NCBI GenBank assembly: GCA_020310875.1 | Contig: CM035416.1 | Coordinates: 76,495,080 to 76,559,079, forward strand | DNA length: 64,000 bases | Reading direction: 5' to 3' | Source of the DNA: Ceratopteris richardii | Taxonomy: Eukaryota; Streptophyta; Polypodiopsida; Polypodiales; Pteridaceae | Part shown: positions 8,872-19,491 of the stretch, piece by piece | Layout of the letters: each line of letters opens with the position of its first letter | Position numbering within the stretch: position 1 is the stretch's first letter | The notes under the pieces: generated by a model | What the model was told of the DNA's origin: nothing | The model's database searches: none | The model's input: only the letters and a program-made list of their open reading frames with translations | Position numbers and translations under genes: made by a program

Positions 8872-10303
8872 CCATGAACAAGAGGAAAATTCGAATTTTG
8901 ATCAGCGCCCGGTGAGCACAAACTTCGAGGCGTAAGATATCACACAAACTTTTCATGATTATCATACGAGTTTCTCTCTCTTCAAAATTTGCATAAGATA
9001 CATTTTAAATGAACTTACACGGAATTTCTTAAAGGATTTGACAACTTTAATCCAGATTAAGCACAACTAATTGAAATCCTTACACGGCCCTTTTTGAGCC
9101 GTTTTTCGCCCTAATGTTGTCGTGAGCATCAAGTCGTGGTGCACATTTGGATATTGCAACATAGAGCTCCCGCTATTCATGCTCAGTGTTGTGTGACACA
9201 ATCAATGAGTAATTCTAGTGACAAAGAACGAATGGATACCAACAGAGAGACCATCACACTCTTTGCATGCACAGTTGTAAGGTATTCTCTATATCACTCC
9301 TTGGCTTGAGAAGTCAACAGCTGCTGCATTTGCACCTCTTACAGAGAAAGGGAGTGAGAAGGAGCAACATTCATCCACCAGATGACTAATTGCTCAGAGG
9401 ATTGATTAATTTCTTAGTGAGAGGGAATGAGAAGGAGCACTAACAACACCGACAAAGCGAGAGAGAGAGAAGTTCTAATCTACGAAACTGTTCAACAACA
9501 CTTTCCATCACTCTAAGAAGCATGCGTCAATAGAGAGAGCGAAAGTGAGCAAAATCTACACACACACACAGAGAAGAAGAAGAAGAAGAGAGAGAAACAA
9601 AGTGAAGTTGTTTGTTTCTTCCTCTGTGACTTGCTCATAAAACGAGTATCTAATACGTCATTGGATGGAGAAAATCCTCTAAAGGATGGCAAGTTCTACT
9701 CATCAGAAATTGAGGCAAGGTGAAGCCGAGGAAATGAAGTAATGTGAGACCAAGCTTGTGAACAGATACTTACGATGCTGTCATCTACGTGAGCTTGACT
9801 TTAGCTCGAAGCTATTGTCATCTGTTAACGTATCGAGAACGCTAACCAGAATTTCTCAGAATCTTTTTTCTAAGAAGTTCCTTCAACAAACCAGCTCTTT
9901 GATGAAGAGAGCAAGACAAGAGAAAGCACCCAAGTTGCAACTTGCAACTACCCCATGAGTATCAACTTCATGATGTCAGTGATGATGTTTTAATGATAAA
10001 GTGGTGTGCACCATTAGATTCTGCACATTTTGTCAAATTAGGTGTAGCACGTGATCACTCTTTTTTTTGCATTAACAATTCATATCCCCAATTATAGAAA
10101 CTCAGGTCAAGGGGTGAAGGGGATCAATGAATGAACCTGTAAATCTATGTAATGAATGATGTCGCCATTCACATGTCTTGCATCTTTAATATACCAAAGA
10201 CTATTGTATGTAAGGAGTTAATGACTCTATTTTGGTTCGAGTTACAAGTGAACTAAGGCTTTGCACTTCCGAATCCATATATCCACTAGACTCAAAAAGG
10301 AAA
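8872..10303. other. Spacer with short microsatellites, no supported gene
   Basis: Contains purine-rich GAGAGAGAGA stretches (about 9460-9472), a CACACACACACA tract followed by GAAGAAGAAG and GAGAGAG (about 9558-9597), and only short open frames that I cannot support as genes. Confidence 0.4.
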
Positions 10304-10672
10304 TGTTGTGATCATGCATTAAATGGCTAGTTTTGTTACATCTTGACAAGATTCATTGAGCTCTTCAACAAGTGCATCTTGTATGGTACAAAAAGTATTT
10401 TACCCTTAACGTTGGCACCCAAAAAGGTCTTATTGTATTTCCAAAGGGTTCTTTACCACGTTGTAAGGTATTTTTGTAAAGGGTTTTTATCCTCACTTTA
10501 GAGCACACCTTGGATCCAAGTGTCTTATAGGTTTTGTATCATCAACTAATATAAAAAGCTCTTGTGTGTGTGCATTTTTGGGTTGGAGGGTAGTCTAAAC
10601 CCACCCACAAGCTTCTCAAGTCCCTAGCCTATTCTAAGGCTATCTAGTGTGAAATGAGCTACTCTAAGCCCT
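10304..10672 (+). mobile_element. LTR-like segment cut by the large gypsy insertion
   Basis: Begins TGTTGTGATCATG after a purine run (AAAAAGGAAA) that looks like a polypurine tract. It contains a TATA-like TATAAAAAG at about 10550 and a pyrimidine-rich end. The motif CTACTCTAAGCCC just before the gypsy element resembles CTATTCTAAGCCC just after it, so the two flanks were one sequence. It may be the 5' LTR of the decayed copia that resumes at 33,755. However, it does not resemble the LTR at 37,459, so that pairing is unproven. Confidence 0.35.
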
Positions 10673-11376
10673 TGTTGGAACTGAAGGACTCACAAGGCAA
10701 GGAAGCTTACGAAGGGAGTCAGAGAGAAGAGAAAGTACAAGCAGACAGAGCAGTCAACGACGATCTGGCAAGTAGGCCAATATTTTTTCAGGACACTTAC
10801 GCATATAAGTGAGGTGGACACACAAGGAGAAGGAGCAAGTAGGGAGCTCCATGAAATGTATGTCAAAATGTTAATAGAAACCCCTACAAAAATAGTGATT
10901 TTCATCACTAAAAACCATTGTAAATACCATTTCATATTTTTGTAGCTCCATTTTGTGCAAGCCAAGAAGTCCTTGAGCTTGAGGAGCTTTAGAAGTACCT
11001 ACCTGTCAGTTTTCACATTTTTTAGACTTCGTTTGAACCTCCAAATAGGGTAGAGAACCTAATTTTTAACTAGGCCGGACACTAGGTCTGGACATGGCCA
11101 AAACCTAGTCAAAAACTATAAAAAGAGCTAGAGAGCTCATTTTTGAGGGTAGATTGTAATTGAAATGAACTTGTAAGAGCTTTTTGAAAGTAATCTAAGA
11201 ACTCCATTGCTTCTCACTCTTTGTCTTGCCGTGTGTGCACGTGTGTGTGTATGTGTGTGCATGTTTGTGTGCTTCTCACTCACGCACTTGTGCCTCCACT
11301 TGCTCAAGGTCTTCATACCATCCTCACGTCTTCCCGGATTGACATTAAAGGAGGTGCTACTCATCACTGAGCTACA
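10673..11376 (+). repeat. 5' LTR of the gypsy element
   Basis: 704 bp, TGTTGG...CTACA. A TATA box (TATAAAAA, 11,117-11,124) marks the U3/R area. A purine/pyrimidine GTGTGTGT-rich tract (about 11,228-11,270) lies in the R/U5 part. The matching copy is at 33,051-33,754. Confidence 0.95.
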
Positions 11377-11384
11377 CCAAATTT

Positions 11385-11402
11385 TGGCACCGTTGCCGGG
11401 GA
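11385..11402 (+). other. Primer-binding site, tRNA-Asp type
   Basis: TGGCACCGTTGCCGGGGA lies eight bases after the LTR. Known: plant Athila-like elements use TGGCGCCGTTGCCGGGGA, complementary to the 3' end of tRNA-Asp. This copy differs by one base. Confidence 0.8.
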
Positions 11403-13106
11403 TCGAGCTTTGAGGACGAGCGTGTGATGGTAAGACGTAGATTTGAGACGTTGGCGTTGTAGGTAATTTCTTCACTCTTCTTATTTCTCTTTTTCTTACC
11501 TCACCACCATCATCGCCATCATCATCATCACCATATCCGATCTCCATCTCCATCATCGCGAAAATTTTCAGTTTTGATTATATCACCTTCTCCACCTTCA
11601 TTTCCCTCATTCCACTTGTGAGAGAGAGCGAGAGAGCGATATTGTGTGCTGTGATTTTGCATGTTTCTTTGAGCTTCCTTGCAGGTACTGGCAGCATCAT
11701 CAACTCCAGCACTCCGCACAGGTACGAAACGTCACGAAACTGTCTCTGTGTCGCTGACCTCTGTCGATCGGGATCGACAGAAAAATCACCCATTTGGTAA
11801 AACAAAGTGCACCACCATAATCTACATGATGAGCACATTCCAAATCACTAAAAACAGTTAAAAAATTCCGTGTTTCTCTGTCAATCACGACCGACACCGT
11901 CGATCGCGATCGACAGCCATGATCGACAACATCTGTCAATCGCGACCGACAGACCCTGTCAATCGTGACCGACAGACCCTGTCAATCGCGATTGACACCG
12001 TCGATCGCGACCGATAGAATTTACACGATCGATTGACTTTTACACGTAGCCACGTGTCCATCGCGATGGACACAACCCCGATCGACTGAATTCACGGCGG
12101 AAATCCCGGAAAAAGTGTCGATCGCGATTGACACCATCGATTGCGATTGATAGGACTCACGACCGACTCTGTCGATCGCGATTGACACTGTCAATCACGA
12201 CTGACGTATCGATCGCGATTGACAGACCTGTCGATCGCGATTGACAGGCTTTTCGGCCAAAATTTTAGGGTTAATTTTTCCAAGTCCTTGGGGAATTTTG
12301 GGCATAATTAGAGAGTCCTTAGTGATTTGTGAGGTCCCTACACATGTGTTTTTGAGAAAAATCCTATGATCTGTCGGCCTGTTTGAACCCTGTTTTAGCA
12401 CCAGAACCCTGAACTGGCATAACTTTCTCATACGAAATCCGTTTGCTGTGATTCTTGTTTTGTTATGGTTAAATTAAGATCAGGATTATTAGATAGGGTA
12501 TTTTGAAGTGACCATACCCAGGGGGAACAAAATTCAGGGATCTCTAGAATTGTTTTCCAAAATATCATAGTGCAAATTGGTGTTTGTGTTACATGAATGA
12601 AAGTGATTGGTTCTGTCTTGGGAATTTAGGTCTTGAGCTAACTTTGGAACTCTTACAGGCCTATTGAGAGCATCGAAGGGCATTCTAAGCAAGAGAAAGT
12701 GCAAGCTTGGGAACGCGCTTCCTAGGCACTCAAGGGCAACCAAGAAGGAAACAAAAGGTTGGAAACTCTCAACTCCCTCTGTCAATTCCTAGCTTAGGCT
12801 CAGAACGACTAGTGATAGGAGTAGGCCAGGGTGGCGATAGGCATTTATCAAGTTGAAGACTACCTAAATACTTAAGTTCAAGCTAACAACACAATCTTTG
12901 TATAGTCGAGAACTTTAAAGGAAAAGAACTTAACGTGGAACGATCAACTCAAGTGCGGAAAATCAAATCAAATATTCCTGACGACGCGATAACAGACAAG
13001 ATCATAAACACGATAACACACTAAAAAAAGAATCAAGTGACTGACACCAATTGATCGGCAACGAGGTTGTACTTTGGGCAAAAATAAGGGCTACTTAAAT
13101 AGGCAT
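11403..13106 (+). other. Long untranslated leader of the gypsy element
   Basis: About 1.7 kb between the primer site and the gag ATG with no convincing coding frame. It holds purine-rich GAGAGAGCGAGAGAGCG near 11,620, the palindrome array (separate entry) and AT-rich sequence before gag. Such leaders usually carry packaging and translation signals; nothing specific can be assigned. Confidence 0.6.
11757..12248. repeat. Array of about 12 short palindromes, core TCRATCGCGAYYGA
   Basis: Near-identical 18-20-bp palindromes recur: 11,761-11,780, 11,900-11,913, 11,934-11,951, 11,956-11,975, 11,980-11,997 (TGTCAATCGCGATTGACA, perfect), 11,999-12,017, 12,054-12,073 (perfect 20 bp with core CCATCGCGATGG), 12,115-12,134, 12,135-12,153, 12,169-12,188, 12,208-12,225 and 12,229-12,248. 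Spacing is irregular. Variants are often compensated on both arms (CAATCG with CGATTG, CCATCG with CGATGG), which suggests the symmetry itself matters. Confidence 0.85.
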
Positions 13107-16100
13107 ATGAACCTTAGATCAGGACGGCATCTAGTAAGGGATAGACAAAGTCTTAGGTCTTCAGAGGCTAGCGTTAACCACACTGCTAGGTCTTGGGCCC
13201 AGCAGTTGAGCCACCACTCGCATTACCCAAGCTCTGAGACTAGTGAATCAGAGATGTCTCAAGGGATGGAAAGACCTACAGGAAGTTTAGGTGTGCCCTA
13301 TCTGTATAGGGTGGAAGGCCCCTACAAGACGCAATTGGATTACATTAGGACCAACCGATTAGGTGCTAGCATCTATGAGGATGGCCTAGGAAGATCAGTG
13401 GTCCAGATTAAGAATCCTGACCAATCTATTGGACTAGAGCGCCCAGCTGTCAAGTTCGAAAACGGAGCGTACTTAGACAAGGAAGGGACAATATATGTAG
13501 TCACCAGTCATCCAGATAGGACTGATGAATTTGGGAATGAGATCCCAGGAACGGACTTAGGTGACCTAGAGCAAGGAAACATGGGTGAAGAACCGAGGAC
13601 CCCCCGAGGCAAATCTGTTCTCCCTAGGATTATCACACCAGAGTGGGTTCCCCAGGACAACAAGAGTATAGATCTGCTTCTGAACCGGGAGACTGACGAA
13701 GCCTTTTGGAGGTATGAATCTGATAGGCCAATTGATATAGGAACAATCATGATCTATGAGTTTAAAGATCCAGATAGCCCAGGCAGAGTGACCTACCTAG
13801 ATCACACTTCAGAGAGGATCTTTGTGGTTACAGAACATGATAGACATGCTTACACTTGGAAGGGTGAATTCGTTTTCCCCCAACCAAGATCGAACGTGTC
13901 CTATGGTCACCCTGGAGCTGGAACATCCCAAGCTCATGGAACTCAACGAGACAGAAGTAGAGATAGGCCAGAAGTAAGCTTTGCCAACCCAGGGGGCAGA
14001 GAAAGAACGAGGACGGAAACAAATAGAGTAGAACCTGAGGTACTTAGAGCTCCCAGGAATCAAGGAAATGCGGATGAGTTCCCTCTACCACGACCTAGAG
14101 AGCACACAAGGACTTTGAGGCCGACTCAGCTAGTCAAGTCCATGAAGAACTACTTTGATGGCACTGGAGATCCATACGATCATGTGGCTGAGTTTAGGCA
14201 AGTCTTGAGGGCTGAACAAGTTGAAGATCTGTTCACGCAGTACAATGCCTTTGGTCTAACCCTTAGGAACACTGCTCTGACATGGTTTCAACCATTGAAC
14301 GAGAGGCAGTTTAGGAGCATAGACCAACTTCTAGAGGCATTCATTATCGAATTCTCTAAAAGTGGCATAAGACATAACATCTCCTCATTGATTCACAGCT
14401 TCAAGCAAACCCCTCAAGAGACTGTGAGACTTGCAGGAAGAAGATTTAGGCAATACCTTGAAAGATGCCCTATCCCTGAGTTACCCACACCAGCTAAGCA
14501 AGTGGCTTTATTCTTGGATGGATTGCTAAGTACCAAATTGAGGTCATATGTGTATCTGAAGGACCCTAGGACTATAGAAGAGTGTGTACGCATGTGCATT
14601 GACATCCAGGATAACCTAGGGGAGGAGTTAGAGCTTTCCAAAATATACAAAGATTCAGATAGTGCCTCTAGCCTCTCTTCCTCGCAATCCACATCAATTG
14701 AGGAACTCGCTGAGAAAGTGGCACAAAAACTAGGTGTCTCTAGCAAACAAATTCCAAGATTTGCCCCAGTAAAGAGATGCTATACCTGCGGTGGTGACCA
14801 TATGGTGAACGTATGTCCCATTATGGCTCAACCCCAAGTGAATCCTAGTAGCCAATACTGCACCATAGAACAGAGATACACTAATCACACAACACAAGAT
14901 TGCCCCTACAATAAGCAAACCGTTAGACAGACGTACCCACAACCATACCCTCAGCAGGGAAGATACCAGAATCAATATCCACCACAGCAGTACGCTAGGC
15001 CCCAACAAACCTACCAACCACAATATCAGGCCCAGCAAAGGCCTCAGCCTGTGTTAGCTCAACAACCTCCAGCTCCATCCAATGTAATCCCTGTAAAGTA
15101 TGCAGCTGCAGAAGAAAACCTGAATAGGGCCATAGTGCCAGTAACCCCATTGCTATCAGAAAGTGACCCCAGTGACCATAGTTTTGATTCTACACATGTT
15201 GATAGCCCCCAGGCCTACTACATGCAGTCTCCAGAACATGGTGAGTCCTATTACAGTGAAGAGCCAAATGAACCTAGTTGGGAGTCAGATTACACAAATG
15301 TTATGTATGCAAACCCCAACCCTAGACCCCAACCTAGGCAAGTAAGACCCCCATTCCCTAGAGGACCGTGCTACAGATGTCAGGGAGATCACCTCATTCG
15401 TGATTGCCCCTTACCTCCACCTACACAACCCCAGTCAGTGACAATTCAAGGCTTTTGCCAGGATTGTGGAAAGGAGCATCTCTTACGAGATTGTCCAAAG
15501 AATCCCAGCAATATGCCAAAAATCACTCCTATCAACGTTATTGGGTTAGTTGTAGACTCCACAGGGAGTGTGACTTCCACTGCACCAGTACAAATAATCA
15601 CTAGAGCCCAAGCCTTGCAACAGAACCAAAGCGTAGGCCAGGAAAAGAGCCCAGAGGTTAGTGAAACAGAGAGCATGACAAAGAAAAGGACCAGAGCTTG
15701 GAAAGATAGTCGTGAAAGAATGAAAAGACAATGGGCAAAGAAAATGAGTGAACTTGAGGAAAGCCTAAGAGAAACCAAAGCTAGGATAACTGAACTCACA
15801 TCTCAAACTCCCTCTCACACTACCCCACCTCCACCATTCCCAACTCCATCCAACCCGCCTCACCTAATTCCACCACCCCCTAGAGTAGGATCAGTCCTAG
15901 CAGATACCACTCCCGAGGACCTTAATATGATGCTTAAAGCATATCAGGCCAGAATCCAAGAAGGGCCAAACATAACTGATCATGAAAAGTGTTACCCTAG
16001 AGCAGAACTAGAGCTAGAACAAACCAAAATTTGTGCTAAGATGGTGGAATTGGCTCAGACCATGTTTGAAGCAAGTCGCCTATTTAACATCTCTAGTTCA

Positions 16101-16280
16101 GCAAAGACACAGTTGCACTTTGATGGACTGTTAGAAAGAATAGAGAAGCTCATTGCACAATCAGAAAAGGAACCCGCCTCTCAACACAAGGACAAGGCAA
16201 GTGAAAGTGCAGGTCTTCCTGCCCAGGAAGCCTACGTGCCTAACTCTACGAAGCCAGACACATCATCTTCTATGAATTAG
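13107..16280 (+). CDS. gag: gypsy gag polyprotein (capsid and nucleocapsid)
   Basis: About 1,057 residues from the first ATG (13,107, MNLRSGRHLVRDR) to TAG 16,278. Gag forms the particle and binds the element's RNA. The capsid-like region (about 14,140-14,620) has YFDGTGDPYDHVAEF, TWFQPL, LIHSFKQTPQETV and LFLDGLLS, matching plant gypsy gag. The nucleocapsid part has zinc knuckles CYTCGGDHMVNVC (about 14,778), CYRCQGDHLIRDC (about 15,370) and CQDCGKEHLLRDC (about 15,457). All are C-X2-C-X3-H-X4-C, one residue shorter than the usual C-X2-C-X4-H-X4-C. A Q/P-rich linker separates the knuckles, and a basic coiled-coil-like stretch (about 15,680-15,800) and a proline run follow. Length is well above the common 300-600 residues. 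The terminal TAG is followed in the same frame by the next pol segment. Confidence 0.9.
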   Translation: MNLRSGRHLVRDRQSLRSSEASVNHTARSWAQQLSHHSHYPSSETSESEMSQGMERPTGSLGVPYLYRVEGPYKTQLDYIRTNRLGASIYEDGLGRSVVQIKNPDQSIGLERPAVKFENGAYLDKEGTIYVVTSHPDRTDEFGNEIPGTDLGDLEQGNMGEEPRTPRGKSVLPRIITPEWVPQDNKSIDLLLNRETDEAFWRYESDRPIDIGTIMIYEFKDPDSPGRVTYLDHTSERIFVVTEHDRHAYTWKGEFVFPQPRSNVSYGHPGAGTSQAHGTQRDRSRDRPEVSFANPGGRERTRTETNRVEPEVLRAPRNQGNADEFPLPRPREHTRTLRPTQLVKSMKNYFDGTGDPYDHVAEFRQVLRAEQVEDLFTQYNAFGLTLRNTALTWFQPLNERQFRSIDQLLEAFIIEFSKSGIRHNISSLIHSFKQTPQETVRLAGRRFRQYLERCPIPELPTPAKQVALFLDGLLSTKLRSYVYLKDPRTIEECVRMCIDIQDNLGEELELSKIYKDSDSASSLSSSQSTSIEELAEKVAQKLGVSSKQIPRFAPVKRCYTCGGDHMVNVCPIMAQPQVNPSSQYCTIEQRYTNHTTQDCPYNKQTVRQTYPQPYPQQGRYQNQYPPQQYARPQQTYQPQYQAQQRPQPVLAQQPPAPSNVIPVKYAAAEENLNRAIVPVTPLLSESDPSDHSFDSTHVDSPQAYYMQSPEHGESYYSEEPNEPSWESDYTNVMYANPNPRPQPRQVRPPFPRGPCYRCQGDHLIRDCPLPPPTQPQSVTIQGFCQDCGKEHLLRDCPKNPSNMPKITPINVIGLVVDSTGSVTSTAPVQIITRAQALQQNQSVGQEKSPEVSETESMTKKRTRAWKDSRERMKRQWAKKMSELEESLRETKARITELTSQTPSHTTPPPPFPTPSNPPHLIPPPPRVGSVLADTTPEDLNMMLKAYQARIQEGPNITDHEKCYPRAELELEQTKICAKMVELAQTMFEASRLFNISSSAKTQLHFDGLLERIEKLIAQSEKEPASQHKDKASESAGLPAQEAYVPNSTKPDTSSSMN

Positions 16281-16703
16281 TTCACACCAAAGTTCTTACG
16301 AGAGATTCAAGAAGACAAATGGGCTAAGGAAAGTGAAGTCCCTCCTCCCATTGAACTTGTGGATGATGCACATGACCAATTCCCACAAGACATCCCCTCC
16401 ATTTATGAGGAGCAGGAGAGCACCCACTCTCAGGAAAGACTAGACTTTGAGTCTAATTATTTACAAGAATTACCCCACTTCACAGGCCCATGGGAAGCTA
16501 AGTCTACTTGTATGAGAGCACCCACGGTCATGGTAAGAAACGAAGACTCGATCATACCTAGGAACACAGAGGTAGTGAAAAACACTAAAGTACAGTGCGA
16601 CCTCACCTTAGAAGAGCTACTCAAAGTAAGGCCAGAGCTATGGAAACATGTAGCCAAACAAGTACCAGAGATAGCAAAACCTCGTTCCCAGGTAGGATCC
16701 TAG
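16281..16703 (+). CDS. gag-pro linker segment, same frame as gag
   Basis: Reading on through TAG 16,278-16,280 gives about 140 open codons (FTPKFLREIQEDKWAKESEV, then LTLEELLKVRPELWKHVAKQ) to another TAG at 16,701-16,703. It has no domain I recognise and joins gag to protease. A decayed relative of this segment is visible on the minus strand near 42,060-42,460, so it is a real part of the family's polyprotein. Confidence 0.6.
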   Translation, partial: FTPKFLREIQEDKWAKESEVPPPIELVDDAHDQFPQDIPSIYEEQESTHSQERLDFESNYLQELPHFTGPWEAKSTCMRAPTVMVRNEDSIIPRNTEVVKNTKVQCDLTLEELLKVRPELWKHVAKQVPEIAKPRSQVGS

Positions 16704-17999
16704 AGAATAGTGCCAGAAATACCCTTGGACAAGATAGGAGACATGAGTGAGGGCGAAGAGGGAAACACATATCTTCCTATCACTCATCAAGGATACACCA
16801 CCAAGGCCATTCTAGACTCAGGCGCAGGTGTTGCAATTGCTACCACTTCCCTATGGAAGCGCTGGGGCAAGCCAGCACTCAGGCCCACAAGGATGAAATT
16901 GCAAATGGCCGATGGTCACATAGAGAGACCCCTAGGGCTGTTAGAAGGAATAACTCTCACCACCTGTGGTGTTGAGTTCGAGCACACATTTGCTATATGC
17001 GATTTTAGCAAAAATCATGCCTATGAGATGATTTTGGGAAGACCCTTTATGCGACAGTTGCAAGTGGTACAGGATTGGGGAACCAATTCTTTGTACCTAC
17101 AACACTTAGGTGTTACGACCAAAGTGAATCTCAAAGATTACTCTCATAGAGATGTCCCTCCTATCCAATGGAATCCCATCCATAGAGCCAAAGATGATAC
17201 AGAATCGGTGCATTCCATAGGGTCAGGATCCTCATGGATGCATGAAGACACCCACTTATGGATGTGCAAAGTAGCAGTAGAAGAAGAGAAGAGAGAAGAA
17301 GCCAGAGAGATAGGTGCAAAAGAAACACATAGATCAATTCAAGACCCAGCCTATGCGCCTGTAGTTTTTCCTGACGAAAAATTTGAACCCCACGGCTGGG
17401 CAAAAATCCTAGCAACAATGGATGTAGCCATCAATGAAGAACAGTGGACACCTCACTGTGATGAGGATGGCTATGACATTTCAGTCTTCTCCATAGAGCC
17501 AATAATGGGAGAGGCAGTTCTAGAAGAATGCGAACCTAGCCCTAATGCATTTGAAGATGCGAGCGACTCCGATCTAGAGTCAATCATTATGGATCCACCT
17601 TTTGCATCAGATGAAGAATATTTCTATGAAGTAGAATTTCAACCCCAAAGGCACGGAGAGCTTACAAATGATGTAAGGCTAGCCACACATGTGACCCCGA
17701 AGGAAGAAGGGAAGAAAAGAAAGAAGAGAGCAGTCACACCAGAAGAGGAAGAATCTTTGTTTGAGGTCCCGGAAAACTTTAAAAAGTATGAGATAGATGA
17801 CAGAAGATTCATGATCAGAATGCCTAAACGAGAGGCACAATCAGGAGAGGCCTATGATAACAAAGAAACCACCAAAAGAATAGTAGTGGCCCTAGAAGAA
17901 GGAGAGGAGAGATGCACGTATATAGGCCATGACCTGACAGCAGACGAAGAGCACGAATTGATAGCCTTACTAAGAGAATACAGAGATGTGTTCGCTTAG
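16704..17999 (+). CDS. gypsy aspartic protease and linker to RT
   Basis: About 431 codons in the gag frame, from just after one TAG to another (17,997-17,999). The retropepsin motif ILDSGAGVAIATTSLW (about 16,810-16,856) is followed by MKLQMADGH, LLEGITLTTC and MILGRPFM, a full single protease domain that would cleave the polyprotein. After about 17,160 comes an acidic, variable linker ending in EHELIALLREYRDVFA. In related elements the next residue is Trp (FAW), so this TAG is probably TGG changed to TAG. Confidence 0.85.
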   Translation, partial: RIVPEIPLDKIGDMSEGEEGNTYLPITHQGYTTKAILDSGAGVAIATTSLWKRWGKPALRPTRMKLQMADGHIERPLGLLEGITLTTCGVEFEHTFAICDFSKNHAYEMILGRPFMRQLQVVQDWGTNSLYLQHLGVTTKVNLKDYSHRDVPPIQWNPIHRAKDDTESVHSIGSGSSWMHEDTHLWMCKVAVEEEKREEAREIGAKETHRSIQDPAYAPVVFPDEKFEPHGWAKILATMDVAINEEQWTPHCDEDGYDISVFSIEPIMGEAVLEECEPSPNAFEDASDSDLESIIMDPPFASDEEYFYEVEFQPQRHGELTNDVRLATHVTPKEEGKKRKKRAVTPEEEESLFEVPENFKKYEIDDRRFMIRMPKREAQSGEAYDNKETTKRIVVALEEGEERCTYIGHDLTADEEHELIALLREYRDVFA

Positions 18000-18566
18000 A
18001 GTTACAAGGATTTGAAGGGTGTTGATCCAGACATATGCTCACACACTATCCCCATGACCTCAGATGCCAAACCTTCTAAGCAAAAGCCATACACTTACAA
18101 TGATAATTATGCTGCTAAGATCAAAGAGGAGATAGATAGAATGGTTGAAGCTGGATTCATCTATGAAATTGAGCACACTGAGTGGGTATCCCCCATCGTA
18201 GTGGTTCCCAAGAAAAATGGAAAGCTGCGTGTATGCATTAACTTAAAGAAGGTCAATGCAGCCACAATTCGAGATAACTATCCGCTTCCTATCACAGAGC
18301 ATCTCTTAGAAAGAGTAGCAGGCAAGGAAGTGTACAACTTCCTTGATGGATTTTTGGGCTACAATCAAGTAGCCATAGCTCCAGAAGATCAGCATAAGAC
18401 CGCTTTTGCCACCGAATGGGGCATTTTTGCCTTTAGAGTGATGCCATTTGGGCTTACCAATGCACCAGCTACCTTCCAGAGGCTGATGTGCCATGTATTT
18501 AAAGAGTTCCTGAGAAAGAACTTAGAAGTCTATGTTGATGATCTTTGTGCTCCATTCCAACATTAG
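18000..18566 (+). pseudogene. gypsy reverse transcriptase, N-terminal and palm part
   Basis: Same frame as gag and protease. Motifs: EAGFIYEIEHTEWVSPIVVV, PKKNGKLRVCINLKKVNAAT, FLDGFLGYNQVAIAPEDQ, TAFATEWGIFAFRVMPFGLT, NAPATFQRLM and catalytic YVDD (18,531-18,542). A +1 frameshift just after YVDDLC (about 18,546-18,553) closes this frame at 18,566, while the rest of RT continues in the next frame from about 18,550. An alignable decayed copy at 60,150 keeps the frame through this point, so the extra base is damage here. Confidence 0.88.
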
Positions 18567-19491
18567 ACAAACCCATATTCCTGAACTCAGACAAATCTTT
18601 GACAAATGTAGGGAGTATCAAGTCTGCTTGAACCTAGAAAAGTGTGTTTTCATGGTCAGGCAAGGCAAAATCTTAGGACACATAGTGTCTAAGAACGGCA
18701 TATCCACTGACGAAGAGAGAGTGAGAGCCATCGCCGAACTACCTAGGCCAAAGAACGTCAAGGAAGTACAGGCTTTCATGGGGCATTGTGGTTACTACCG
18801 CCGGTTCATTCACATGTATGCGATCATTGCAAAGCCCATGTACGGACTTCTGACTAACTTTGAGTGGACTGATGAATGCGAGAATTCCTTCAATGAGCTT
18901 AAACGGCGATTATGTTCAGCACCAATCTTAACCACACCAGATTGGAATAAGCCTTTCCATGTTCATGTGGATGCATCCAATTATGCTATTGGGTGCGTAC
19001 TCGCGCAGCCTACCGGTGAAGGTAATATGGATCTTCCAATTGCCTATGCTAGTAGACAATTGAATGCAGCTAAACGAAATTATACCACTACGGAGAGAGA
19101 AGGACTCGGCATGGTATATGCAGTTAAAAAGTTTAGACATTACTTGCTTGCAAATAAGTTTAAATTTTTTACTGATCATCAGGCATTGTTGTACTTGGTA
19201 AACAAGCCATGCAATACAGGAAGATTAGTAAGATGGTTTCTCTTACTAATGGAATATGACTTTGAGGTAGTGGTAAGGAAAGGTAGGACTCATTTGAGAG
19301 CTGACCACCTTTCTAGGCTCACATCTGGAGAGGCCCCACAAGGAGTGTCAGATGACCTTCCTGATGCTTACCTGTTTAACTTGGAAGTGGTACCGCAGTG
19401 GGCTAAACCATTAGTGCCAGTATTGACATATGGGCCTAACCACCCAGTCATAAACACTCAAGATAGAGAGGTAGTAAAAGCCCAAAAGTAG
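18532..19491 (+). pseudogene. gypsy RT thumb and RNase H
   Basis: Continues RT after the frameshift. HIPELRQIFDKCREY, KCVFMVRQGKILGHIVS and MGHCGYYRRFI are RT C-terminal motifs. RNase H follows: FHVHVDASNYAIG (first Asp), TTEREGLGMVYAVKKFRHY (Glu), FKFFTDHQALLYL (Asp) and THLRADHLSR (last Asp), so the catalytic set is intact. It ends at TAG 19,489-19,491, after which the frame continues in the next segment. Confidence 0.88.

Noticed and set aside
1-9000. Integrated giant-virus fragment, since such viruses carry histone genes.
   Set aside because: No capsid, polymerase, helicase or other viral hallmark is present, introns interrupt the genes, and the histone resembles plant H3/CENH3.
9758-9958. 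A 66-codon plus-strand open frame as a small gene.
   Set aside because: No promoter, no recognisable features, and it lies in low-complexity spacer.
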